NCBI RefSeq assembly: GCF_025153525.1
Contig: NZ_JANZNR010000005.1
Coordinates: 62,001-126,000 of the forward strand
Origin: Psychroserpens sp. SPM9
GTDB lineage: Bacteria > Bacteroidota > Bacteroidia > Flavobacteriales > Flavobacteriaceae
Reading direction: 5' to 3'
Length of the DNA: 64,000 nt
The notes beneath the pieces were generated by a model. That model saw only the letters and a list, made by a program, of their open reading frames with translations. It had not been told where the DNA came from and ran no database searches. The position numbers and the translations under genes were made by a program. Within the stretch, counting starts at the first letter, position 1. Every line of letters begins with the position of its first letter. Of the stretch, positions 34,260 to 43,838 are shown piece after piece.

Positions 34260-35402
34260 ATGAAAACACCGCTTTATATTTTATTAATACTTGCCTTGAT
34301 ATCGTGTAAAAATGAATCAAAAACTGAATTAGCTCAAACTACCAAAGGGATTCCGTTAGATTTAAAATATGCTGAAGGATTTATAGTAACTGAATATGAA
34401 ACTTATAAGCTTATTGAAATTTTAAACCCTTGGCCTAAAGCTAATAAGACCTATAAATATGCATTACTCACTCAAGAAAATGCTGCAAAAACCACACTTA
34501 ACAAAGAGGAATTTGAAGCAATTATGACTGTTCCTTTACAAAAGATAGTTGTAACATCAACCACACATATTCCTGCCTTAGAACTTTTAGATGTTGAACA
34601 AACGCTTGTTGGTTTTCCTGGAACGGATTATGTGTCTTCGGAAAAAACCAGAGCACAAATCGACAACGGAAGTGTTAGGGAATTAGGAAAAAATGAAGGT
34701 ATTAATACGGAAGTCTTATTAGAATTACAACCAGATATTGTCGTGGCTTTTGGTGTTGATGGTACTAATAAAAGTATGGAAACTATTGAAAAATCTGGAA
34801 TCACAGTAATTTACAATGGTGATTGGGTTGAAAAATCACCTTTAGCAAAAGCCGAATGGATTAAGTTTTTTGGTGTACTTTACAATAAAGAACAGGAAGC
34901 CGATTCTATTTTTAATCAAATTGAAAACAGCTATTTAAAAGCCAAGTCTATTGCCCAAAAAGCCACTTCAAAACCAACAGTACTTTGTGGCGCTATGCAT
35001 AAAGACGTTTGGTATCTCCCTAATGGTACGAGTCCGGAAGCCCAGTTTTTAAACGATGCTAATGTGAATTACCTTTGGAGTCACACCAAAGAAGCTGGTA
35101 GTGTTGCTTTGAGTTTTGAAGCTGTTTTTGATAAGGCACAAAATGCCAGCATATGGCTCAGTCCGTCGTACTATTCAAGCTACGCAGATTTAGAAAAATC
35201 CAATCCGCATTATACGCAGTTTGACGCCTTTCAGAATAAAAACATATACACCTTTTCTAATACCACAGGAACAACAGGAGGTGTTTTGTATTATGAATTA
35301 GGCTCAGCAAGACCCGACTTGGTCCTAAAAGATATGATAAAAATTTGTCACCCCGAACTGCTGGTTGACTATGAAACAACATTTTTTAAACCTTTAAACT
35401 AA
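34260..35402 (+). CDS. btuF: ABC transporter substrate-binding lipoprotein (BtuF-like)
   Basis: Periplasmic binding component of 380 residues, lipid-anchored (lipobox ALISC, Cys near residue 16). It has the two-lobed helical-backbone fold of the BtuF/FhuD class, with LELQPDIVVAFGVDGTNKSMETIEKSGITVIYNG in outline in the first lobe (about 155-190). It is the first gene of the unit with a FecCD-type permease and an ATPase, adjacent and contiguous (the permease start follows the stop at once). The cobalamin role is drawn from the neighbouring riboswitch-controlled receptor; siderophore or haem is the alternative. Confidence 0.87.
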   Translation: MKTPLYILLILALISCKNESKTELAQTTKGIPLDLKYAEGFIVTEYETYKLIEILNPWPKANKTYKYALLTQENAAKTTLNKEEFEAIMTVPLQKIVVTSTTHIPALELLDVEQTLVGFPGTDYVSSEKTRAQIDNGSVRELGKNEGINTEVLLELQPDIVVAFGVDGTNKSMETIEKSGITVIYNGDWVEKSPLAKAEWIKFFGVLYNKEQEADSIFNQIENSYLKAKSIAQKATSKPTVLCGAMHKDVWYLPNGTSPEAQFLNDANVNYLWSHTKEAGSVALSFEAVFDKAQNASIWLSPSYYSSYADLEKSNPHYTQFDAFQNKNIYTFSNTTGTTGGVLYYELGSARPDLVLKDMIKICHPELLVDYETTFFKPLN

Positions 35403-36425
35403 TTGAAAACCAAGTTTACATATGCATTTATGAGCCTTGCAATTATTTTATTGCTTTGCTTTTTGATGAATATAAGCTTGGGATCTGTTAGTATTCCTCT
35501 TAAATCTATTTTTAATTCTATAATTGGAACTTCAGACAACGAATCCTGGCAGTACATTGTTCAAAATTATAGATTACCTAAAGCTTTTACTGCTATTTTA
35601 GTAGGATCGGGATTGGGCATTTCTGGTTTGTTAATGCAAACCTTATTTCGAAATCCATTGGCTGGCCCTTTTGTATTAGGTATTAGTTCTGGAGCTAGTC
35701 TTGGTGTGGCTTTAGTCATCTTAGGCTCCGGATTATTCGGAGCTACTTTTTCTGCCTTACTCATCTCAAAATGGAGCATTGTGATTGCGGCAAGTTTAGG
35801 CAGTTTTCTTGTTCTGCTTGCTGTGTTACTGGTCTCTTCAAAAGTTAGAGACACGATGGCAATTTTAATTATCGGACTCATGTTTGGAAGCATTACAGCA
35901 GCAGTTGTGAGTGTCCTCTCCTATTTTAGTTCTGCCGAACAACTCCAGCAATATATATTTTGGGGGTTTGGGAGTTTAGGAAATCTATCGTGGAATGAAC
36001 TTTTTATTTTCTTCGGAATTTATTGCATAGGCATCCTCTTAACCATTATCTCTATTAAAGCACTCAACACATTTTTATTGGGCGAAAATTATGCAAAAAG
36101 TTTAGGTTTAAACATAAAACAAAGTCGGTTAATCATCATCTTAGCCACAAGTTTACTCGCCGGAACCATTACTGCTTTTGCGGGACCAATTGCGTTTATC
36201 GGATTGGCAATTCCGCATATCACAAGACAAATTTTTAATACCTCTAACCATAAAATTTTGTTACCAGCAGTCGCTTTATTGGGAGCAGTTATCATGCTTA
36301 TTTGTGATAGTATCGCACAATTACCAACTAGTGATTACACCTTGCCAATTAATGCCATCACATCACTAATTGGAGCTCCTGTTGTGGTTTGGCTACTTGT
36401 ACGACAACGTAAAATGGTATTCTAA
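35403..36425 (+). CDS. btuC: FecCD/BtuC-type ABC transporter permease
   Basis: Inner membrane permease of 340 residues with about ten hydrophobic segments. It shows the class landmarks: PRLPKAFTAILVGSGLGISGLLMQTLFRNPLAGPFVLGISSGASLGVAL in outline near 55-105, and the cytoplasmic coupling loop followed by GPIAFIGLAIPHITRQ (about 263-278). The frame begins with TTG directly after the preceding TAA; an in-frame ATG nine codons further (35430) is an alternative, but TTG gives a complete first segment. It is the middle gene of the BtuFCD-like unit. Confidence 0.93.
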   Translation: MKTKFTYAFMSLAIILLLCFLMNISLGSVSIPLKSIFNSIIGTSDNESWQYIVQNYRLPKAFTAILVGSGLGISGLLMQTLFRNPLAGPFVLGISSGASLGVALVILGSGLFGATFSALLISKWSIVIAASLGSFLVLLAVLLVSSKVRDTMAILIIGLMFGSITAAVVSVLSYFSSAEQLQQYIFWGFGSLGNLSWNELFIFFGIYCIGILLTIISIKALNTFLLGENYAKSLGLNIKQSRLIIILATSLLAGTITAFAGPIAFIGLAIPHITRQIFNTSNHKILLPAVALLGAVIMLICDSIAQLPTSDYTLPINAITSLIGAPVVVWLLVRQRKMVF

Positions 36426-37223
36426 ATGGCTAAAAATAAGACACATATTATCTTAAACACCCAAGAACTTTCTATTGGTTATCGGTCTAAAAAAAGAACC
36501 TCAATTATTGCTGATACTATCAATCTCGAATTGACAAAAGGAGAACTTATCGGACTTGTTGGTGCCAATGGCATAGGAAAATCAACACTTATTAGAACGT
36601 TATCAAACATTCAACAGCCTTTAGCTGGAAACATTGATTTAAACGGAAAACCACTTACAAACTATGCTGGACTTGAATTAGCAAAAACGATGAGTTTAGT
36701 ACTCACAGAGCAATTAATGTCTAAGAACTTGTCTGTTTTTGAATTGATTGCACTTGGTCGTCAACCATATACCAATTGGGTCGGTAATTTAACCAAAACT
36801 GATATCGCTATAATTAACAAAGCTATTGCCCAAACACATCTTTCAGAGTTGAAAGACCGAAAATCTTTCGAGTTAAGTGATGGGCAGCTACAAAAAGTAA
36901 TGATTGCCCGCGCTTTGGCGCAAGATACAGACCTTATCATTCTAGACGAACCCACTACACATCTGGATATGTATCACAAAGCCTATATTTTAAAATTACT
37001 GCAGCAATTGACAAAAGACACGAATAAAACCATTTTGTTTTCTTCGCATGAAATAGATTTAGCCATCCAATTATGTGATACGATGATTGTAATGACCAAA
37101 GATAAAGTCGTCGCTGATTCTCCTTGTAAGCTAATTTCTAAAGGCATTTTCAACACCTTATTTCCAGAAGATTTAATTGGTTTTGATGACGAGACAGGAC
37201 GCTTTAGGGTAAAGAAATCTTAA
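36426..37223 (+). CDS. btuD: ABC transporter ATP-binding protein (BtuD-like)
   Basis: ATPase of 265 residues that drives import. Walker A is GANGIGKST (46-54), the signature is LSDGQ (150-154), a variant of LSGGQ, Walker B is DLIILDEP (about 169-176), and the H-loop His follows in SSHEID (about 203-208). The start is directly after the permease stop. The three genes form one cobalamin or siderophore-type importer, preferred as cobalamin because of the divergent riboswitch-controlled receptor. Confidence 0.93.
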   Translation: MAKNKTHIILNTQELSIGYRSKKRTSIIADTINLELTKGELIGLVGANGIGKSTLIRTLSNIQQPLAGNIDLNGKPLTNYAGLELAKTMSLVLTEQLMSKNLSVFELIALGRQPYTNWVGNLTKTDIAIINKAIAQTHLSELKDRKSFELSDGQLQKVMIARALAQDTDLIILDEPTTHLDMYHKAYILKLLQQLTKDTNKTILFSSHEIDLAIQLCDTMIVMTKDKVVADSPCKLISKGIFNTLFPEDLIGFDDETGRFRVKKS

Positions 37224-37525
37224 TTCATCTTGTTATCTTATTATTTTTTGCACTACATTTATCTGATTGAAAATCAGATTTCTAAAAAATTTCGATCACC
37301 ACTTTTTATAAAACCGTTTTTCGTCTTAGTGCATTCTAAAACATTAGAAAGATGAAAGTAATTAAAGTGTACTGTATTTTATAACTAGTGCCAATTGTCA
37401 CCTATAAACGAAATTTAAAAAGTGCATTATTCTTTAATCTCTATCAAAATAATAAAATAATGGTCCTAATTAAATAAAGCTATAACCTCAGAATATAAAC
37501 TGTATCATATTTAAAATTATATATT
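37224..37525. other. Intergenic gap of about 300 bases
   Basis: AT-rich gap between the importer and the TPR protein. A short hairpin, ATCTGATT (37261-37268) with AATCAGAT (37272-37279), loop GAA, then TTTCT, may be a weak terminator for the importer. No gene, promoter of the TAnnTTTG type, or RNA fold was convincing in the rest. Confidence 0.5.
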
Positions 37526-39250
37526 ATGAAATCAAAGTTGAATATCATTTTGGCAAGCACTATCATTGTAGTATTCGTTTATTTCTCATTTAACAAACCA
37601 GCCGAAACTCAACAAGCACCAAAATTAGCGATGAGCTTTATATCATGTACAGCCCCAAATTTTTTGTTGGAAGCTGTGGATACCACAAAACAAATTTCCC
37701 CACTTTTTAGCAACCTAGGTAATCTTCATTTTCCCATTAGCACTAAAAATAAAAGAGCTCAGGCATTTTTTGACCAAGGTTTAAAACTATCATATGCTTT
37801 TAATCATGCTGAAGCACATCGTTCGTTTATGGAGGCATCGCGATTAGATCCTAATTCGGCAATGTCGTATTGGGGACAAGCCTTTACTCTAGGACCAAAT
37901 ATAAACGATCCTTTACCTCTTGAAGAACGTAAGATTAAAATTAACGAAGCTCTAGCAAAAGCCAAGCAATTAGCTTCAAAGGCAAGTCAAAAAGAACAGG
38001 CTCTTATCGAAGCTTTATCTGCCAGATATAGTGAAAATTTAACAGCAGATATTACCGAATTGAACATAGCTTATATGCATGCTATGGCTAAAACAGCTAA
38101 ACTTTATCCTGAAAATGCAAACATACAGATTTTATATGCAGCCTCAGTAATGAACACAGTACCTTGGAACTATTGGGATAAAGATGGAAACCCCTCACCA
38201 AATATTAAAGAAGCTAAAGCTGCACTTGAAAAAGCTATGTTACTTGAGCCAGAAAATCCTGGAGGACACCACTATTATATTCACATGGTTGAACTTCCTT
38301 TTCCTGATATGGGTGTTGAAAGCGCAGATAAATTAGCCTCTTTAATGCCAGGAGCTGGACATATTGTACACATGCCATCCCATATATACATAAGAGTTGG
38401 GCGCTATAAAGATGCAGTTATCACAAACCAAAAAGCCATTCTTGCAGATGAAGATTATATATCGCAATGCTTTGCTCAAGGCATATATCCCCTAGGCTAC
38501 TATCCGCATAACATTCACTTTTTATGGTCCTCGGCGAGCTTATTAGGCGCTAGTGACCTTGCGATTGATGCTGCCAAAAAAACAGCAGAAAAAGTACCTG
38601 TCGGCGAGTTTTTAGAGATGCCCTTCTTACAAGACTTTGCATCTACTCCATTATTAGCCTATACTCGATTTGGTAAGTGGAATGAGATTTTGACCATTCC
38701 TGCTCCAAACCCAGAAATTAAACACCTTAAACTTATACGTCATTATGCAAGAGGCATTGCCTTTATTAGAAAAGGCAATATTAAAAATGCTCAAGAAGAA
38801 TTAAATGCCATTGATACACTTAAAAACGACCCTGAACTAGAAACATTAATTGCGACTCAAAATAATCCAACAATACATGCTGCTAATATCGCTTTTGAAG
38901 TTGTTTCAGGTGAATTAGAAGCCTTAAAAGGTAATCTTTCTAAAGCCATTGAACATCTTGAAAATGCAGTGGCACTTGAAGATGGATTAACATACACCGA
39001 ACCTGCAGCCTGGCACATTCCTACAAGACAGAACTTAGGCTCTATACTATTAAAAGCCAAAAAATATGAAGCAGCTGAAAACATTTACAAGGAAGATCTA
39101 AACATCCTTAGACAAAATGGATGGTCTTTAATGGGACTTTATAAAAGCCTTATAGCACAAGGAAAACAAAAAGAAGCTGATGCCATTAAATCTGAGTTTC
39201 ATAAGGCTTGGAAAGATTCAGATATAGATATTGATAATTCAGTTATGTAA
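37526..39250 (+). CDS. Exported or membrane-anchored TPR-repeat protein
   Basis: A 574-residue protein with an N-terminal anchor (about 5-22) and helical TPR-like repeats across most of its length, for instance AFFDQGLKLSYAFNHAEAHRSFMEASRLDPNSAMSYWGQA near 80-120 and EAKAALEKAMLLEPENPGGHHYYIHMVEL near 230-258. The GHIVHMPSHIYIRVGRY stretch holds several His residues. Function is not known. It is followed by a decayed SCO1/SenC-like gene. I recall similar proteins near copper-chaperone and cytochrome genes, so a role in the periplasm around redox or metal-related processes is possible. Confidence 0.72.
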   Translation: MKSKLNIILASTIIVVFVYFSFNKPAETQQAPKLAMSFISCTAPNFLLEAVDTTKQISPLFSNLGNLHFPISTKNKRAQAFFDQGLKLSYAFNHAEAHRSFMEASRLDPNSAMSYWGQAFTLGPNINDPLPLEERKIKINEALAKAKQLASKASQKEQALIEALSARYSENLTADITELNIAYMHAMAKTAKLYPENANIQILYAASVMNTVPWNYWDKDGNPSPNIKEAKAALEKAMLLEPENPGGHHYYIHMVELPFPDMGVESADKLASLMPGAGHIVHMPSHIYIRVGRYKDAVITNQKAILADEDYISQCFAQGIYPLGYYPHNIHFLWSSASLLGASDLAIDAAKKTAEKVPVGEFLEMPFLQDFASTPLLAYTRFGKWNEILTIPAPNPEIKHLKLIRHYARGIAFIRKGNIKNAQEELNAIDTLKNDPELETLIATQNNPTIHAANIAFEVVSGELEALKGNLSKAIEHLENAVALEDGLTYTEPAAWHIPTRQNLGSILLKAKKYEAAENIYKEDLNILRQNGWSLMGLYKSLIAQGKQKEADAIKSEFHKAWKDSDIDIDNSVM

Positions 39251-39291
39251 GATGTTTATATACTTTATATAATTATTAACGCAGCTTTTAT
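39251..39291. other. Short spacer before the SCO1/SenC pseudogene
   Basis: AT-rich sequence after the TPR gene stop. The whole gap between the TPR gene and rmuC spans 39251-39668, and most of it is the SCO1/SenC pseudogene entered separately; no promoter was seen here. Confidence 0.4.
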
Positions 39292-39600
39292 ATGCCAATA
39301 CTTAAAAAAATTACTGCTACATTACTGTACTTGTTTTAGTCTAATTATTAGCTGTAATCTATTTTTCTTATGCAATTTTATTTCCGAAGCTAGTATTATC
39401 TATCAAAAATCCTGCAGATTTTAACGCATCATTAGTAGACAAAAATCTTAGAACCAAAACTAAAAAGTTCAAACTTTAGTTTTATCTCAATCAGAAGGGC
39501 CAAGCTCTGACGCGAGAGGGTTACAAGAGTAAAATATAACATGTTACAGATTTCTATTTTACAGGTTGTGGCACCATCTGTCCGGTAATGACATTATTGT
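39292..39600 (+). pseudogene. Degraded SCO1/SenC-family copper chaperone gene fragment
   Basis: Translation of the gap in the frame of 39402 reads a recognisable SCO1/SenC N-terminal half: ILFPKLVLSIKNPADFNASL then VDKNLRTKTKK, then a stop (TAG at 39477), then YLNQKGQALTREGYKSKI, a second stop (TAA at 39537), then VTDFYFTGCGTICPVMT. The last part has the CxxxC copper site. An ATG at 39292 begins a hydrophobic start MPILKKITATLLY that is in another frame, so a frameshift has also occurred, and a third stop (39342) lies in the membrane segment. The C-terminal half, including the later His ligand, is missing. The gene is dead and truncated. Confidence 0.75.
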
Positions 39601-39640
39601 GTTTTAGAAGACAAGAAGCTCATAATGCAAACAAATCTTT

Positions 39641-39664
39641 TATCTTTGAATAAATTTCAAAGAT
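39641..39664 (+). promoter_or_regulatory. Promoter -7 box and inverted repeat of rmuC
   Basis: TATCTTTG at 39641-39648 is a full match to TAnnTTTG. It overlaps a nine-base-pair inverted repeat, ATCTTTGAA (39642-39650) with TTCAAAGAT (39656-39664) around TAAAT, just before the ATG at 39669. Transcription would begin inside the repeat. Confidence 0.5.
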
Positions 39665-39668
39665 TTTT

Positions 39669-40991
39669 ATGAACGACAGCCTCATTCTTATTTTAGCTAT
39701 TATTATTTCAGCAGCCATTGGTGCTTATTTGGGCATGCTTTTTATCAAACTGAAAAGTAAAAGCGAACAAAGTACCCTTGAAGAACGTCAAAATCAAATG
39801 GCGACTACCATAGAAGACTTAAAAGTTAATCTAACACGTCTAGAATCGGAACGCGATGACATCCGAAGCGAAAAAGAATTCTTAAATACCGAATTAACGC
39901 GACGCAATACCGAATATGAAAACCTTCAGCAGCAAAACTTAAAGCGCGATGAAGAATTGGAAGAACGTCAAGCCCAATTACGAAAAGACTTTGAACTTTT
40001 AGCTACCAAAATTCTGGATGAAAAATCTGAAAAATTCACACTTCAGAATAAGGAAAATATCAAGAACATCCTCAATCCGTTACAAGAAAAAATTCAGGTA
40101 TTTGAAAAGAAAGTTGAGGATACACAAAAGGAAAGTATCTCGATGCATTCGGCTTTAAAAGAGCAGTTATTAGGTTTAAAAGACCTCAACCAGCAAATGA
40201 CCAAAGAAGCTACTAATTTAACTAAAGCCTTAAAAGGCGATAGTAAAATGCAAGGAAATTGGGGCGAATTGGTGTTAGAGCGTGTCTTAGAAAAATCTGG
40301 ATTAGAAAAAGACAGAGAATATTATGTGCAGCAGAGTTTTAATTTACCTGATGGCACACGCGTCCTTCCTGATGTGGTTTTACATCTGCCAGACAGTAAG
40401 AAAATGATTATTGACAGTAAAGTGTCGCTAACCGATTACGAACGTTATGTGAATGCCGAAGAGGATGAACGTGCATTTCATTTAAAAGCGCACATCAATT
40501 CTATACGAAAGCATGTAGATCAATTATCAGAAAAAAATTATCAGGATCTTTACGATATAGAATCCCCAGATTTTGTATTGCTATTTATCCCTATTGAACC
40601 CGCTTTTGCTGTGGCTATAAATGAAGATAATGCGCTTTACAATAAAGCTTTTGAAAAAAATATTGTCATTGTTACTCCTGCTACCTTATTAGCAACCTTA
40701 CGTACCATTGATACTATGTGGAACAACGAAAAGCAGCAACGAAACGCCATTGAAATTGCCAGACAAGCTGGAGCGCTATATGACAAATTTGAAGGTCTGG
40801 TCAAAGATCTCACGGGAGTTGGTAAAAAAATAGATGATGCGAAGAAAGACTATTCATCTGCCATGAATAAACTGGTGGAAGGTCGAGGGAATTTGATTAC
40901 CAGCGTTGAAAAGCTCAAAAAAATGGGCGCCAAAGCAAAAAAAGCATTACCAGAAGCCATCATAAAACGGGCGCATGATGATGACGAATAA
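39669..40991 (+). CDS. rmuC: DNA recombination protein RmuC
   Basis: A 440-residue protein of the RmuC family, which limits inversions between short inverted repeats. One N-terminal hydrophobic segment (about 5-25), then a long coiled coil (about 35-190), then the nuclease-like core with GDSKMQGNWGELVLERVLEKSGLEKDREY (about 190-217), LPDVVLHLPDSKKMIIDSKVSLTDYERY (about 235-262), and DFVLLFIPIEPAFAVA (about 302-317). Length is usual. A good -7 box lies just before the start. It overlaps the following thioesterase frame by 17 bases if the upstream ATG of that gene is used. Confidence 0.95.
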   Translation: MNDSLILILAIIISAAIGAYLGMLFIKLKSKSEQSTLEERQNQMATTIEDLKVNLTRLESERDDIRSEKEFLNTELTRRNTEYENLQQQNLKRDEELEERQAQLRKDFELLATKILDEKSEKFTLQNKENIKNILNPLQEKIQVFEKKVEDTQKESISMHSALKEQLLGLKDLNQQMTKEATNLTKALKGDSKMQGNWGELVLERVLEKSGLEKDREYYVQQSFNLPDGTRVLPDVVLHLPDSKKMIIDSKVSLTDYERYVNAEEDERAFHLKAHINSIRKHVDQLSEKNYQDLYDIESPDFVLLFIPIEPAFAVAINEDNALYNKAFEKNIVIVTPATLLATLRTIDTMWNNEKQQRNAIEIARQAGALYDKFEGLVKDLTGVGKKIDDAKKDYSSAMNKLVEGRGNLITSVEKLKKMGAKAKKALPEAIIKRAHDDDE

Positions 40992-41550
40992 TAAAGCTAT
41001 GAATTACAAAAAGATTGACGATACAAGAATTAGTATTTCCGAATTAATGCAACCATCACATTCAAATTTTGGTGGTAAAATTCATGGTGGCTACATTTTA
41101 AATCTCATGGATCAAATTGCCTTTGCCTGCGCTTCTAAACACTCGGAAACTTATTGTGTTACTGCTTCGGTTGATACGGTCGATTTTTTAAATCCGATAG
41201 AAATTGGCGACCTCGTTACCATGAAAGCCTCTATTAATTTTGTGGGTCGCACCTCAATGGTTGTTGGGATTCGTGTAGAATCTGAAAATATAAGAACAGG
41301 CGACGTAAAGCATTGTAATTCGTCATATTTTACAATGGTGGCTAAGGATGACCAAGGCAATTCTGTAGAAGTTCCAGGACTTATTATTAATGACAACACC
41401 GAAGTCAAGCGTTTTTTAAAAGCCATTAAACGGACAGAAACCAAAAAGAATCGCAAACAAGAGTTTGACTCTGAAGATTTTTCACATACAAATTACCTGG
41501 ACGATTTAAAGAAGTATCGTGTTAAAGTCGAGCTTCCTGATTCTTATTAA
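40975..41550 (+). CDS. Acyl-CoA thioesterase, hotdog fold
   Basis: A 191-residue cytoplasmic thioesterase that hydrolyses acyl-CoA to fatty acid and CoA. The hotdog signature is seen in MQPSHSNFGGKIHGGYILNLMDQIAFACASKH (about 25-57), with the helix and catalytic Asp region, then CVTASVDTVDFLNPIEIGDLV and VVGIRVESENIRTGD. The start may be at 40975, overlapping rmuC by 17 bases, or at the ATG at 40999 just after the rmuC stop; the latter also begins a normal-looking N-terminus. Its stop overlaps the convergent TonB receptor gene by four bases. The two genes form one unit with rmuC. Confidence 0.92.
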   Translation: MMMTNNKAMNYKKIDDTRISISELMQPSHSNFGGKIHGGYILNLMDQIAFACASKHSETYCVTASVDTVDFLNPIEIGDLVTMKASINFVGRTSMVVGIRVESENIRTGDVKHCNSSYFTMVAKDDQGNSVEVPGLIINDNTEVKRFLKAIKRTETKKNRKQEFDSEDFSHTNYLDDLKKYRVKVELPDSY

Positions 41551-43838
41551 AAGTAAACTCGCAATACAGCATTTGGTGTTATCCCTAACGAACTCTGCAA
41601 TGTCTCACTTACCGTATTATTATTAATTCTGTAGAAGTTATTAATTTGGTTGGTGCGGTTTAAGACATTCCAAATCGAAATTCCTAAATCAACTTTAGTT
41701 TTTTTCCAAAGCTTTACATCATATAATGCTGAAATATCTACTCTTAAATAATCATCTAAACGACTAGTATTTGTAGCTTCAAAATTTATGGTGTTGTTAA
41801 TAATTTCATTTCCGTCGACCGGACGAGTGGTCGGTCGACCTGAATGCCAGTTAAGTCCTGCAGACAACTTCAAATCTTCTAATGCATACGAAGCTCCAAA
41901 AGTAATAGCATGGGTCATATCAAAATTGTTTGGAATCGTTCGCTCTGGTAAATCATTAAATGTATAATCACTTTTTAAATAGGAGTAACTCAACCAGGTA
42001 GTGAAGTTCTTCAATTCTTTTCTCACAATCACATCAGCTCCAAAAGCATCATAACTTCCACTCGTTTTTACGAACTCATACTGATTTTGAAATCCTTGAC
42101 TTTGGGTTGTGATTCCTTCGACATATTTGTAATAAACATCAGCACTAAACAACCAACCTTTATTACTAAAACTCAAACCTAACGAAGCTTGTTTACTCCT
42201 TATTATGGGAATATCAGCATCATTAGACAATTGCCATCTCCTTTTTTCAATACCTAAAAAATCACTCTGAAAATTAATAACCTGAGAGGTGTTTTGATGT
42301 TTAAATTCTCCTAAAGCTTCTACTGAAAAATGTTTCATAAAACGATAGGTAAAAGCAAATCTGGGTTCTAGAATATGTTTGCGAAACTTATCAATATAAT
42401 TATAGCGTAGCCCAAAATTTAAACTCACTTTTTTGTTTAACGACTTATGATTTAATTGAGAAAACAGCCCATGAGTTCTAACAACTTCAGAAATTAAGGA
42501 CCTAAAACGAGGAGTATCTACATCATCCAAATTTGTGATTTCGGTCTCAACAAAATGATATCCAAGGAGTAATTGAAATTTCTCATTTATCGTATGATTT
42601 GCTTGCAATTTTATACTGGTTTCTGATACGATATTTTCTTGTAAAAATCGCTGTTCATCTGCTACATTAGCATTGTTAGCTTCCAGCTTATAATCTGTTT
42701 CAAAGGCTTCAAAGGTCGTTTGCCAAGCAGCATTCCAAACTCTTTTATAATGTATCGCTCCTGCAATACTATGTTGGCGTAAACTACTTTGGCGTGATCT
42801 TTCAACAGTATCACTTATTGAGTTTTCGTTAAATCGTAATTGGTTATTGGCATTTAAGAAATTGACTTGTAATTGATCGCTCTCTGTAATATTATAAATC
42901 CAACGCAACGACATATCATAAAAATCAAACTCTTGATTAGAATTCACAACATTATTGGCATTATTTTCAACTTCGGTATCTTGCGCTATACGTTCAAAAA
43001 AGTTAGTATAGGTTGGTGTTTTAGTAAAATCACTAATCGATTTTCGAGCAGCGACTTGCAATGAAGATTTTTTACTTAACGGAATATCAGAAAAACCATT
43101 TGCATCAATAAAATTGATCCCTAAACTGCTTTTAAATTCATCATTAATTTTAGAGCTGGTTTCCATAGAAATTGTTCCAGAAACGCCATCGGTCATACTG
43201 GCTTGAGTCCCATTTTTTAAAACGCTAACCTGTTGTGTGATTTGCGGATTAAACATTGAAATCAAACCAAAAAAATGTCCCGATTGATACATTTTGATGC
43301 CATCCCAAAGTATCAAGTTTTGATCGTGTGTTCCGCCTCTAATATTGATATTAGAAACCGTTTCGTTAATACTCTGAATCCCTGGAAATGCCTGAACAGC
43401 TTGTAAAACATCAGTGTCAATTAATCCTGGAAGGATATCAAATTCTGAAAAATTAATCTCATGAGAACCATCACTTAATTTATTAATTCCTCTTACAATA
43501 TATTTGGATAAAATAATCTCTGATAACTTCTGAATTTGAAACGGTGTTTCTTTTAAACGCACTAAAATAAAAGTACCATCTAAATTTTCAAAAGTAAATG
43601 TAGTATGGATTTCGAGGTAAGACAACGCTTCCTGTAAGCTTAACGTTTTTGAAGGTGGTTTTACAACACGGTCTTTAAGACTGTCTTCGGCATAATTAAA
43701 CTGAACATTGTATTGATGTTCTAAAGCGGTTAGTACTTCGGTTAAAGGCAATTTTACGTTATCCTCCTGAGCATTAATCACTAAAGAGCAGATTAAAAAA
43801 AAGAAATATAAACAATAACGCTTATTTTTTATCGCCAT
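41547..43838 (-). CDS. TonB-dependent receptor with STN signalling domain
   Basis: Outer membrane receptor of 763 residues. Signal peptide ends at VINAQ (about 24). An STN/secretin-type N-terminal domain (about 28-95, with VLTALEHQYNVQFNYAEDSL) is followed by the plug (about 125-230, with GIQSINETVSNINIRGGTHDQNLILWDGI) and the barrel to the end. The STN domain is what talks to FecR. It is the third gene of a FecI-FecR-receptor operon with 17-base overlap to FecR, so it is probably a transducer that regulates its own operon as well as a transporter. Ligand unknown. A SusD partner is absent. Confidence 0.94.
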   Translation of the reverse strand: MAIKNKRYCLYFFFLICSLVINAQEDNVKLPLTEVLTALEHQYNVQFNYAEDSLKDRVVKPPSKTLSLQEALSYLEIHTTFTFENLDGTFILVRLKETPFQIQKLSEIILSKYIVRGINKLSDGSHEINFSEFDILPGLIDTDVLQAVQAFPGIQSINETVSNINIRGGTHDQNLILWDGIKMYQSGHFFGLISMFNPQITQQVSVLKNGTQASMTDGVSGTISMETSSKINDEFKSSLGINFIDANGFSDIPLSKKSSLQVAARKSISDFTKTPTYTNFFERIAQDTEVENNANNVVNSNQEFDFYDMSLRWIYNITESDQLQVNFLNANNQLRFNENSISDTVERSRQSSLRQHSIAGAIHYKRVWNAAWQTTFEAFETDYKLEANNANVADEQRFLQENIVSETSIKLQANHTINEKFQLLLGYHFVETEITNLDDVDTPRFRSLISEVVRTHGLFSQLNHKSLNKKVSLNFGLRYNYIDKFRKHILEPRFAFTYRFMKHFSVEALGEFKHQNTSQVINFQSDFLGIEKRRWQLSNDADIPIIRSKQASLGLSFSNKGWLFSADVYYKYVEGITTQSQGFQNQYEFVKTSGSYDAFGADVIVRKELKNFTTWLSYSYLKSDYTFNDLPERTIPNNFDMTHAITFGASYALEDLKLSAGLNWHSGRPTTRPVDGNEIINNTINFEATNTSRLDDYLRVDISALYDVKLWKKTKVDLGISIWNVLNRTNQINNFYRINNNTVSETLQSSLGITPNAVLRVYF

